Below, in pieces: positions 1 to 7,071 of a DNA stretch of 14,822 nt. The position numbers and the translations under genes were made by a program. Source of the DNA: Cyanobacteria bacterium OH_SFB_17 (lineage in GTDB: Bacteria > Cyanobacteriota > Vampirovibrionia > Gastranaerophilales > Gastranaerophilaceae). Every line of letters starts with the position of its first letter. Position 1 is the first letter of the stretch. Under the pieces are notes generated by a model that saw nothing but the letters and a program-made list of their open reading frames with translations, searched no databases and was not told where the DNA came from. The DNA lies in assembly GCA_023395735.1 (NCBI GenBank), contig JAEWYI010000035.1, positions 1 to 14,822 on the forward strand, in the 5' to 3' direction.

Positions 1-150
1 AACAACATTCCGATAGTAGAAAATCCGCCACTTGCAAGAGCGCTATACAAATTAGTTCCAATTGATGGTATAATACCATCAGATATGTTTGTTGCAGTTG
101 CGGAAGTTTTAGCTTACGTTTACAACAAAAACAAGGGTGGAGGTAAATAA
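1..150 (+). CDS. flhB: FlhB C-terminal end (partial, 5' truncated by the window)
   Basis: The first 49 codons in frame 1 encode the end of the flagellar type III export switch protein FlhB, and a TAA stop lies at 148-150. The visible part begins NNIPIVENPPLARALY and continues with IDGIIP and VAEVLAYVY. This is the typical end of the cytoplasmic FlhB domain (consensus IPIIENxPLARALY ... IP ... AVAEILAYVY). In the family this domain sits at the membrane export gate and switches substrate from rod/hook to filament proteins after self-cleavage at NPTH. That site and the membrane domain lie before the window. FlhA starts 7 bases downstream, the usual flhB-flhA order. Confidence 0.93.
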   Translation, partial: NNIPIVENPPLARALYKLVPIDGIIPSDMFVAVAEVLAYVYNKNKGGGK

Positions 151-157
151 GTAAAAA

Positions 158-2263
158 GTGGATTTAAATAAGCTGGCATTTTTACTTAAAAATAATGATA
201 TTGTTTTGGCGGTGGGTCTCGTTACTATCGTTGCAATGATGGTATTGCCAATTCCACCTGCAATACTGGATATTTTGCTGACTGTTAATATTGCATTTTC
301 TATTATAGTTCTATTGGTCTGTTTATACACAAAAGAGCCTTTGGAATATTCAACTTTTCCTACGATTTTGCTTATCGCAACTTTGTTCAGATTAGGTTTG
401 AACGTAAGTTCTACAAGATTGATTTTGTTGTATGGGGAGGCCGGAAACGTTATCCATTCATTCGGAGAATTCGTTGTTGGCGGAAACTATGTCGTAGGTT
501 TTGTAATATTTACTATTCTAGTCTTAATCAACTTTATGGTAATCACTGGCGGTGCAACACGTGTAGCTGAAGTTTCTGCAAGATTTACTTTGGATAGTAT
601 GCCAGGTAAACAGTTGAGTATTGACGCGGATTTAAATTCTGGCTTGATTACAGAAGAAGGAGCCAAGGAAAGAAGAAGAAAAATTGAAAGAGAAACAAAC
701 TTCTACGGTACTATGGATGGTGCTTCCAAGTTTGTAAAAGGTGATGCTACCGCAGGGATTGTAATTACCGTAATAAACATCATTGGCGGTTTTGTTATAG
801 GTATGGTTCAGCTTAAAATGAATGCAATGACAGCGCTTTCTACTTATACAATATTGACAGTCGGAGATGGTTTGGTTTCTCAAATCCCTGCACTTTTGAT
901 ATCAACAGCGACAGGTTTGATAATTTCTCGTGCATCCGGTCAAGATGCTTCATTGAGTGAAGACATTCAAAAAGAAATGTTTTCAGATCCGAGAGTGTTG
1001 GGCGTTGTAGCAGGTCTTTTATGTTTTATGGGTATGATTCCGGGCATGCCGACAGTTCCGTTTATGACTATCGGTATGATATCGGCTTCTGTCGCTTATT
1101 TCAAATATAACGAAAAGAAAAAGAAAGAAGAAGAAGATAAAAAAGTTAAAGACGAAACCGCCAAAATGGAAAAAATGGGTAAGAGAAAAAAGAAAGCTAC
1201 AAGAGAAAGTGTTTTGGAGCTTCTTTCTGTTGAAACAATTGAAATTGAAGTTGGTTACAGGCTTGTTCCTTTGCTTAATATAGAACAAGGTGGGGATTTG
1301 CTTGAAAGAATTGCCCAAATTAGAAGACAAACAGCTCTTGAATTGGGGATTGTCCTTCCATCCATTAGGGTTAGGGATAATTTGCAGCTTTCGCCTAATA
1401 CATATCAAATTAAGTTAAAAGGCGTTCCGATAGAATCCGGTGAAGTTTATCCTGAAAGAAGCCTTGCTATGAATGCATCAGGTGTTCATGACGGTAAAGA
1501 CTTAAAAGGTATAAAAGCTATAGAGCCTGCTTTTGGTCTGCCTGCGTTGTGGATTGAAGAAAAGGATAAGGATTATGCAGAAACTTATGGTTATACTGTT
1601 GTAAGTCCTTCTGCTGTTGTTTCAACTCACTTGACTGAAATTATAAAGAAAAACGCATCCGAAATTTTATCAAGGGCAGATGTTCAACAGCTTCTTGACA
1701 ATTTGAAGAAGGAAGTTTCAGATGATTATGTTTCTGATTTGATGAAAGAATTGAGCGTTTCTGATGTTCAGCAAGTTATGCAAAATTTGTTGCGTGAGAG
1801 AGTTCCTGTTAGAGATTTAAAATCTATACTGGAAACTTTGAGTATTCAAATCAAAAGCAACAAAAACCCTGATTATTTGACTGAGCAGACAAGAAAGGCT
1901 CTTGCAAGAACTATATGTAAGCAAAATTTGGCGGATAGTGGGGAGCTTTTGGCGATTACATTGTCACCTGATGTGGAAAATATAATCGCGCAAGGGGTAA
2001 GTCCAGACGGACAGAATTTGACACTTGATCCTGATTTTACAAGAAGACTTTTGGATAGTTTGAATTATGAATTAGAAAAAGCGATTTCTTCATCTGGAAG
2101 TCAGCCTGTTCTTTTGTGTTCTTCTCCAATAAGACTTGCATTCAGAAGATTGATTGAAAGAACTTATCCGCAGATTACGGTTATGTCGTATAATGAAATT
2201 ACTCAAAACACAAAAGCCAGATCGCTTGGTGTTGTAAAGGTTTCTGCAGCTAATGCAGTATAA
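158..2263 (+). CDS. flhA: FlhA, flagellar type III export gate protein
   Basis: This 701-residue protein has the normal length and architecture of FlhA, the proton-coupled gate of the flagellar export apparatus. An N-terminal membrane domain (about residues 15-315, roughly eight hydrophobic segments) carries the FHIPEP signature at 135-158 (RVAEVSARF, then LDSMPGKQ, then IDAD). It also has the conserved FVKGDATAG stretch around D196. A very charged K/E-rich linker (about 318-348) leads to the cytoplasmic domain (about 350-701), which docks chaperone-substrate complexes. The start is GTG at 158: an in-frame TAA lies just upstream at 152-154, and GGAGG at 139-143 inside the end of flhB can serve as a ribosome binding site, though its 14-base spacing is long. 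No key motif looks damaged. Confidence 0.96.
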   Translation: MDLNKLAFLLKNNDIVLAVGLVTIVAMMVLPIPPAILDILLTVNIAFSIIVLLVCLYTKEPLEYSTFPTILLIATLFRLGLNVSSTRLILLYGEAGNVIHSFGEFVVGGNYVVGFVIFTILVLINFMVITGGATRVAEVSARFTLDSMPGKQLSIDADLNSGLITEEGAKERRRKIERETNFYGTMDGASKFVKGDATAGIVITVINIIGGFVIGMVQLKMNAMTALSTYTILTVGDGLVSQIPALLISTATGLIISRASGQDASLSEDIQKEMFSDPRVLGVVAGLLCFMGMIPGMPTVPFMTIGMISASVAYFKYNEKKKKEEEDKKVKDETAKMEKMGKRKKKATRESVLELLSVETIEIEVGYRLVPLLNIEQGGDLLERIAQIRRQTALELGIVLPSIRVRDNLQLSPNTYQIKLKGVPIESGEVYPERSLAMNASGVHDGKDLKGIKAIEPAFGLPALWIEEKDKDYAETYGYTVVSPSAVVSTHLTEIIKKNASEILSRADVQQLLDNLKKEVSDDYVSDLMKELSVSDVQQVMQNLLRERVPVRDLKSILETLSIQIKSNKNPDYLTEQTRKALARTICKQNLADSGELLAITLSPDVENIIAQGVSPDGQNLTLDPDFTRRLLDSLNYELEKAISSSGSQPVLLCSSPIRLAFRRLIERTYPQITVMSYNEITQNTKARSLGVVKVSAANAV

Positions 2264-2281
2264 ATTTGAAAGGATTCACTG

Positions 2282-2869
2282 ATGAATGAATTATTGGAAA
2301 AAGAGCAGATTTTAAGTGTTGTACCAAGAGATTTACAATATTCAAATAAGGGTAAGGTTGTAGAAATTAAATCGCAGTATTTTATTTTAGAGCTTGTATC
2401 CAAACCTGATGGAATTATTCCAAAGCAGATAATCGAGTTTTATTCTCATACAAAAAATGGAACGTTGTTTTTTAGTACAAGCGTTTTAAAGATAGAAGAA
2501 AATAAAATAGTTGTTTTGATGCCAAGAACTCATAGATTCTTGCAAAGACGTGCTTTCACCAGAATACAATTGGAAAAAGATTTGGTTTTCAAAACAGATG
2601 ATAAAATATTTGAGGTGAAGACGAAGGATTTGTCAGCAGGGGGGATGAAAATAGAATCTTCAGTGGCTTTAGACATAAATGAGAGTTACTCATCCAATCT
2701 TGAATTGATGAGCAATGTTCTGGACATTTCATTCGAGCCGATTAGGATTGAAAAAAGCGGTGAGAATTCTTTTACAGTATCAGGACGATTTAAAAATCTT
2801 TCCAATCTTGATAAAATGACACTGTCGCAGTTTTGCATGAGAAGAAATTTGGAGATATTGAATAGATAA
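2282..2869 (+). CDS. PilZ-domain protein, YcgR-like c-di-GMP receptor
   Basis: This 195-residue soluble protein has a C-terminal PilZ domain. Both c-di-GMP-binding signatures are present: RxxxR as RAFTR (R90 and R94) and D/NxSxxG as DLSAGG (D116, S118, G121). The part before it (about 1-85) has the size and beta-rich look of the YcgR N-terminal domain. Proteins of this layout bind c-di-GMP and, in enterobacteria and Bacillus, slow the flagellar motor. AAAGGA sits 8 bases before the ATG, 18 bases after the flhA stop. Its place directly behind flhA and ahead of an HD-GYP response regulator supports a motility role. The binding residues are visible; motor braking is inferred. Confidence 0.85.
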   Translation: MNELLEKEQILSVVPRDLQYSNKGKVVEIKSQYFILELVSKPDGIIPKQIIEFYSHTKNGTLFFSTSVLKIEENKIVVLMPRTHRFLQRRAFTRIQLEKDLVFKTDDKIFEVKTKDLSAGGMKIESSVALDINESYSSNLELMSNVLDISFEPIRIEKSGENSFTVSGRFKNLSNLDKMTLSQFCMRRNLEILNR

Positions 2870-2870
2870 T

Positions 2871-3206
2871 ATGGCAAAAAATATTCCGCAAAGAAAACGT
2901 TTAGCAGCAATATTTGTAAGTTTTTCCATTTTGATAATGGGAGGCGTTTCTTTGATGGAAAATATGTCTATTGATTATTATACAGTGGTTTCTACTTTAG
3001 AAAAAATCATCCCTGCGAGTTTGATTATGGGAGCTTTGGGCTGGGTTATGGGTATGATTCTTGACAAACCAAGAAAAAGACGTGTTATATCTTATAATAA
3101 TTTATTTATGAATGATATTAAAAATGATATTTCAGAAGCATCATCAGATGTATCAAGTCAAATAGATCAAGAGACAGAAAGCGGTGCAGATAAAGATGAA
3201 GTTTGA
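2871..3206 (+). CDS. Small two-helix membrane protein of unknown function
   Basis: I do not recognise this 111-residue protein. It has a basic N-terminus (QRKRLA), a hydrophobic helix at about 11-30, a short loop with MENMSIDYY, a second helix at about 47-64, a basic stop (DKPRKRR) and an acidic, Ser/Asp/Glu-rich tail (about 83-111). By the positive-inside rule both ends should face the cytoplasm. The ATG comes one base after the PilZ stop, so translation is probably coupled; GGAGAT at 2851-2856 is a distant ribosome binding site. Its place between a PilZ protein and a sensor kinase suggests a helper role in the motility or signalling unit, but nothing in the sequence shows what it does. Confidence 0.75.
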   Translation: MAKNIPQRKRLAAIFVSFSILIMGGVSLMENMSIDYYTVVSTLEKIIPASLIMGALGWVMGMILDKPRKRRVISYNNLFMNDIKNDISEASSDVSSQIDQETESGADKDEV

Positions 3207-4452
3207 TTTTCGAAAAAAAACAAATATAGGTAGCACTATAGCACTGACTATGAGTCTTTTGGTGGCTGCTTCTACATTGGGTATAGCGATTTATTCTATA
3301 TTTTTTCTAAATACAAATTTCAGTAATATTTCAGGTCTTGACTTAATTACGTTTCAGTCTAGCCTGCAGCGTTTGGTAATTGCTTTTTTGGTTCTTGGAA
3401 TGATAGCTTCGTATTATCTTACAAAATTTTTAATGAAACCGTTGAGTGACTTGGTAGAAGGAACGAAGGAGCTTTCTAAAGGGAATCTTGAGTATAGATT
3501 TAGAGAATCAAATTACGAAGAAATAAGTAAATTGGTTATAACATATAACCATATGGCAGAGAATTTGCAGGCTTTATATTCAGATTTAGAGAAGAAAGTT
3601 AAGGAAAGAACGATAGAGTTGGAAAATGCAAATAATGAGTTGAAAAACACTCAGGTTTTGATGGTTCATAGTGAAAAAATGCGTTCTTTGGGTGAGTTGG
3701 TTGCTGGAATTACACACGAAATAAACAATCCTGTCAATTTTATCCACGGAAATTTGGTTCATCTGAAAAATTATACAAATGCTTTATTTGAGCTCATTGA
3801 TGCTTATCAGGAGGTTGAATCGGATATTTCAGAAGAAAAGAAATTGATGTTGGATGAGATTAAAAAGAAGATTGAGATTGATTTTATAAGAGAAGATTTA
3901 CCTATGCTAATTGCAAGTTGTCAGGAAGGCTCTGAAAGAACCAAGAATATCATTTTAGACTTAAAGAATTTTTCAAGAGTTGATGAAATGGTAATTAATG
4001 AGATTAATTTGCCTAAAGAAATTGATACTACATTAAACATTCTTCATAATAAAATTAAAAATAAAGTGGAGATAGTGAAAGAATACGAGGATGATATTCC
4101 GCTGGTAGAAGGTTATGGCGGGCAATTGAACCAAGTTTTTATGAATATTTTGGACAACGCGAGTTATGCGGTTGGTGAAAATGACGGTAAAATTTTTATT
4201 AGGCTGTATAAAAAAGAAAAAAATGTTATAATAGAAATAGAAGATACAGGTTGTGGAATGAGCAAAGAGCAAGCGGAAAAGATTTTTGATCCGTTTTTCA
4301 CGACAAAACCTGTTGGTTCAGGAACAGGTTTGGGTCTTTCGATTAGTTATAAGGTTGTACAAAGACATAATGGAAATATATCAGTTTCCAGTGAGCCTGG
4401 AAAGGGCACAAAATTTACAATTGTACTGCCTATTGAGTTGAAGCGAAGTTAG
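3196..4452 (+). CDS. Membrane sensor histidine kinase with HAMP domain
   Basis: This is a 418-residue kinase when read from the ATG at 3196; an in-frame GTG at 3184 would add four residues. I prefer the ATG, which overlaps the previous gene by 11 bases. In order it has TM1 (about 13-34), a short outside loop of about 25 residues, TM2 (about 58-79), HAMP (about 80-130), a short coiled coil, the phospho-acceptor H-box (GITHEINNPVNF, His174) and a HATPase domain. The HATPase shows the N box (NQVFMNILDNASYAV), G1 (DTGCGM), F box (FDPFFTTKP) and G2 (GSGTGLGLSI). All catalytic motifs are intact. The outer loop is too short for a classical ligand domain, so it may sense the membrane or a partner. 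The HD-GYP response regulator 9 bases downstream is its obvious partner. Confidence 0.93.
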   Translation: MKFDFRKKTNIGSTIALTMSLLVAASTLGIAIYSIFFLNTNFSNISGLDLITFQSSLQRLVIAFLVLGMIASYYLTKFLMKPLSDLVEGTKELSKGNLEYRFRESNYEEISKLVITYNHMAENLQALYSDLEKKVKERTIELENANNELKNTQVLMVHSEKMRSLGELVAGITHEINNPVNFIHGNLVHLKNYTNALFELIDAYQEVESDISEEKKLMLDEIKKKIEIDFIREDLPMLIASCQEGSERTKNIILDLKNFSRVDEMVINEINLPKEIDTTLNILHNKIKNKVEIVKEYEDDIPLVEGYGGQLNQVFMNILDNASYAVGENDGKIFIRLYKKEKNVIIEIEDTGCGMSKEQAEKIFDPFFTTKPVGSGTGLGLSISYKVVQRHNGNISVSSEPGKGTKFTIVLPIELKRS

Positions 4453-4461
4453 GATAAGTTA

Positions 4462-5484
4462 ATGAATGAAGAAAAATATACAATTTTAGTCGTAGATGAC
4501 GAAGAAGACAATTTGGCACTTTTGTATAGAACATTGCGTCAGGAATACAATGTACTTAAAACAGTTTCTCCGTTAGAAGGGTTAAAGATTTTGAAGGAAA
4601 TTCCTGTTCAAATAATAATTTCTGATCACAAAATGGAAGAAATGGACGGAGTTGAATTTTTGAAAAAGAGTTGTGAAATTGCTCCAAATTGCATAAAACT
4701 TTTGGTTACGGCTTTTTCAGATTCAAATATTCTTATCAACGCTATAAACGAAGGCAAGATATACAGATATATCAAAAAACCTTGGGAACCTTCTGAGCTT
4801 ATGATGGTTTTAAATTCTGCAATTGAATATTATCAACTAAAAAAAGAAAATGATAGGTTGATTTATGATTTAAAGGAGCTTTTCTCAGGGACTATAAATG
4901 CCATAATAGAAGCGCTTGATGCAAAAGATTCTTTTACTCTTGGAAGAAGCAGAAGAGTTACGTTTTTTGCTCTTAAAGTGGCTGAAAAATTGAATATCCC
5001 GCAAGTCGAAATCGGTAAATTAGAATTGGCAGGACTGTTGCATGATATCGGTATGATTGGGGTTTCAGAAGATATTTTGAACAAAACTGACGTTCTTACT
5101 CCTGATGAATATGATTGTATAAAAAAACACGTTGAACACGGGGTGAAAATTTTAGAAGATATAAAACAGCTAAAAGATGTTGTTGAAATAATTAAATTTC
5201 ACCACGAGAGATTTGATGGCGGTGGTTATCCAAGCGGTTTAGCAGGAGAGCAAATCCCATTAAATGCAAGAATTATTGCAGTTGCAGATGCTTATGACAG
5301 TATGGTTTCAAGCCGTTCTTACAGAAAAGGATTAAGCCATCAGGAAGCGCTTTCAAGAATAATTGAGCAATCAGGCAAACAGTTTGATCCGATGGTTGTA
5401 CAAGCATTTAACTTAATTATTGAAGAAGCTTTAAACCAAATTAAATTCTATGAAGAAGAATCTTCGGCGGTGGATGCAAAATGA
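4462..5484 (+). CDS. Response regulator with HD-GYP c-di-GMP phosphodiesterase output
   Basis: This 340-residue protein resembles the RpfG group. The receiver domain (about 6-125) has the acidic pocket VVDDEED, the phospho-acceptor D55 (IIISDHKM), T83 (LVTAFSD) and K106 (IKKPW). A linker helix leads to the HD-GYP domain (about 140-325), with the HD pair H194/D195 (GLLHDIG), HHERFDGGGYP (H247, H248, G255-P257), D276 (VADAYDSM) and SYRKGLS. These are the residues expected of an active enzyme that hydrolyses c-di-GMP through a di- or tri-iron centre. One oddity is that the usual GHSxRV histidine near the domain start is arginine (GRSRRV, R162). The gene follows the kinase by 9 bases and overlaps the next gene by 4 (ATGA), so it is surely in an operon. 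It probably lowers c-di-GMP sensed by the upstream PilZ protein. Confidence 0.93.
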   Translation: MNEEKYTILVVDDEEDNLALLYRTLRQEYNVLKTVSPLEGLKILKEIPVQIIISDHKMEEMDGVEFLKKSCEIAPNCIKLLVTAFSDSNILINAINEGKIYRYIKKPWEPSELMMVLNSAIEYYQLKKENDRLIYDLKELFSGTINAIIEALDAKDSFTLGRSRRVTFFALKVAEKLNIPQVEIGKLELAGLLHDIGMIGVSEDILNKTDVLTPDEYDCIKKHVEHGVKILEDIKQLKDVVEIIKFHHERFDGGGYPSGLAGEQIPLNARIIAVADAYDSMVSSRSYRKGLSHQEALSRIIEQSGKQFDPMVVQAFNLIIEEALNQIKFYEEESSAVDAK

Positions 5485-6521
5485 GTTTGTTGAATATTTT
5501 AAAAAAGAGGCACCATAAAGATCTTTTCACGACTCCGTCTCATTCGCAAAAGTTTTTTATCTTCAATAAATTTGCTCAATTTTATAAGTATGATATTTCT
5601 GAAACTGATACTCATAACCCAGAGCTAGCATTGAGCTTAGCTCAAAAGCGTGCATCTGAAATTTATGGAAGTAAGTCAACTTTTTTCCTGACAAATGGCT
5701 CATCAAGCGGGATAATCGCGGCTGTGCTTTCTTGTGTTAAAAGTGGGGAGGAGGTTTTGTTATGGTCAGGAGCTCATCCATCGCACAAATCTGCAGTAAA
5801 ACTTGCTGGTGGGGTACCTGTTTTTTATGAAATTGAAAAGGATTTACAGTGGGGCATTTTTAAAAAAGTTGATGTGCTTGATTTGAAAGAAAAAATTGTA
5901 GATTCAGGCATAAAGGCTTTGATTGTAACTTCGCCATCTTATGAAGGTTTTGTGTCTGACATTTCTGCATTGAGCAAAATTTGCAAAGAGAATAATGTTT
6001 TTTTAATTGTAGATGAAGCACATGGGGCGTTGCTTCCTTTCTCAAAGGAACTTCCTGATTCAGCGATTTATCAAGGTGCGGATTTTGTAATCCAGTCGTT
6101 GCATAAAACTGCTGCAGGTTTGAATCCAACAGCGTTGCTGCATGTTAATGCAGAGGTGGATGTAGAAAGCGCTTTGGGGCTTATCTCTACGACTAGTCCT
6201 TCTTATCCTTTGCTTGCAAGTATTGAAAAAAATATAAATTTTTTGAATTCAAAAAAGGGTAAGCGTTATATAAATGAACTTTTAATCAATATTGAAAATT
6301 TGAAAAAAAATGTCAAAACTGTTGAATTTTGTTCAAATGACGATATTACAAAAATTTTGATTAATAAAGCAGGGATGAGTGGTTTTGAGCTTTCAGAATT
6401 TTTGTTTGAAAACGGGATCGAAGACGAAAGAACAAATGATGAGTCTACGATGTTGTTGTGCGGAATTGGTACTGATTTAAAAAAGTTAATTCGATTAGAA
6501 AAAGTTTTGAAAAAATTGTAA
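5481..6521 (+). CDS. Orn/Lys/Arg decarboxylase-like PLP enzyme, short form
   Basis: This 346-residue fold-type-I PLP protein resembles the major domain of the Orn/Lys/Arg decarboxylase family (YaaO/SpeA-like). It has the N-terminal TPSHSQ region, the TNGSSSG cofactor phosphate loop (71-77), H102-K103-S104 over the ring, D178 and H181 in VDEAHGA, and the Schiff-base lysine K209 in SLHKTAAGLNP. Typical members are about 480 residues; here the C-terminal domain is reduced to about 60 residues (about 285-346). It may be a compact amino-acid decarboxylase making a polyamine precursor, but substrate and activity cannot be read from the sequence. The ATG overlaps the HD-GYP stop by 4 bases, so it is the last gene of the operon, and it ends 27 bases from a convergent gene. 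Confidence 0.82.
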   Translation: MSLLNILKKRHHKDLFTTPSHSQKFFIFNKFAQFYKYDISETDTHNPELALSLAQKRASEIYGSKSTFFLTNGSSSGIIAAVLSCVKSGEEVLLWSGAHPSHKSAVKLAGGVPVFYEIEKDLQWGIFKKVDVLDLKEKIVDSGIKALIVTSPSYEGFVSDISALSKICKENNVFLIVDEAHGALLPFSKELPDSAIYQGADFVIQSLHKTAAGLNPTALLHVNAEVDVESALGLISTTSPSYPLLASIEKNINFLNSKKGKRYINELLINIENLKKNVKTVEFCSNDDITKILINKAGMSGFELSEFLFENGIEDERTNDESTMLLCGIGTDLKKLIRLEKVLKKL

Positions 6522-6544
6522 TCAGTTTAAAAATACTGGAATTA
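6520..6544. terminator. Possible weak bidirectional terminator between convergent genes
   Basis: The 27-base gap between two convergent stop codons holds a short inverted repeat, CAGT and ACTG, separated by an A/T-rich loop and flanked by A/T runs on both sides. It could act as a weak intrinsic terminator in both directions. The stem is only four or five base pairs, so this is a low-confidence call. Confidence 0.25.
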
Positions 6545-6548
6545 AAAA

Positions 6549-7064
6549 CTAAGCGATGCAATCAATTTTTGCTTTTTTATTTGAGTAATTTTCCAGATAA
6601 GACAAAATTGCACCTCCAATTTCCTCATTAGGATCGAATGGTTTTTGAGGCGGATTTTTTGAGATAGAATTTTTGATTAGCATAGAAATTAGTGGTCCAA
6701 AAGCATCTGGAACTTGCGTCTTTCGATAAATGCCTGCTAAAAATGTTTGGATGTTTGCAGATTTTGAGTCGTTAAATCTGGAAAGTTGCGGGTATAGTTT
6801 TTCGACCCCTTTTGTTTTGTTTTCGATTAAACGATCTGTTATGTATAGAGCCTCTACAGTTTCGGCTTCGTTGTTTGCGTTTAAGAGCATATTTTTCACA
6901 ATGGGAATGGAATTTTCTTTTTGAGAGACAATAAAGTTGATTTTATTGTGGTTAAAGAGTGAATAATTCCTTTCTCCGATAGGCAAAGATGTCTCAGGGG
7001 TTGAAAAAATCCCTGAATTTTTATCTGATTTAAAATGTGTGTTGTTAATTTTTTGTATTTTCAT
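6549..7064 (-). CDS. Uncharacterised small helical protein, third gene of the riboswitch operon
   Basis: I do not recognise this 171-residue protein. I chose the ATG at 7064 (MKIQKINN) because the upstream gene stops at 7072-7074 and an AGGT ribosome binding site lies about 6 bases before it; an in-frame ATG at 7085 would add seven residues inside the previous gene. There is no signal peptide or membrane segment. The first 45 residues are polar and probably flexible. Residues 46-150 look wholly alpha-helical, with paired amphipathic helices (IPIVKNMLLNANNEAETVEA, then ALYITDRLI, then NIQTFLAGIYRKTQVP) that recall HEAT/ARM-like repeats. The gene is 7 bases behind its neighbour and clearly co-transcribed. 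Function is unknown; a scaffold role for the membrane protein encoded upstream is only a guess. Confidence 0.7.
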   Translation of the reverse strand: MKIQKINNTHFKSDKNSGIFSTPETSLPIGERNYSLFNHNKINFIVSQKENSIPIVKNMLLNANNEAETVEALYITDRLIENKTKGVEKLYPQLSRFNDSKSANIQTFLAGIYRKTQVPDAFGPLISMLIKNSISKNPPQKPFDPNEEIGGAILSYLENYSNKKAKIDCIA

Positions 7065-7071
7065 TTTATAC

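Noticed and set aside
3184..3195. GTG at 3184 as start of the histidine kinase
   Set aside because: The ATG at 3196 is a better start codon and gives a shorter overlap; the difference is only four residues.
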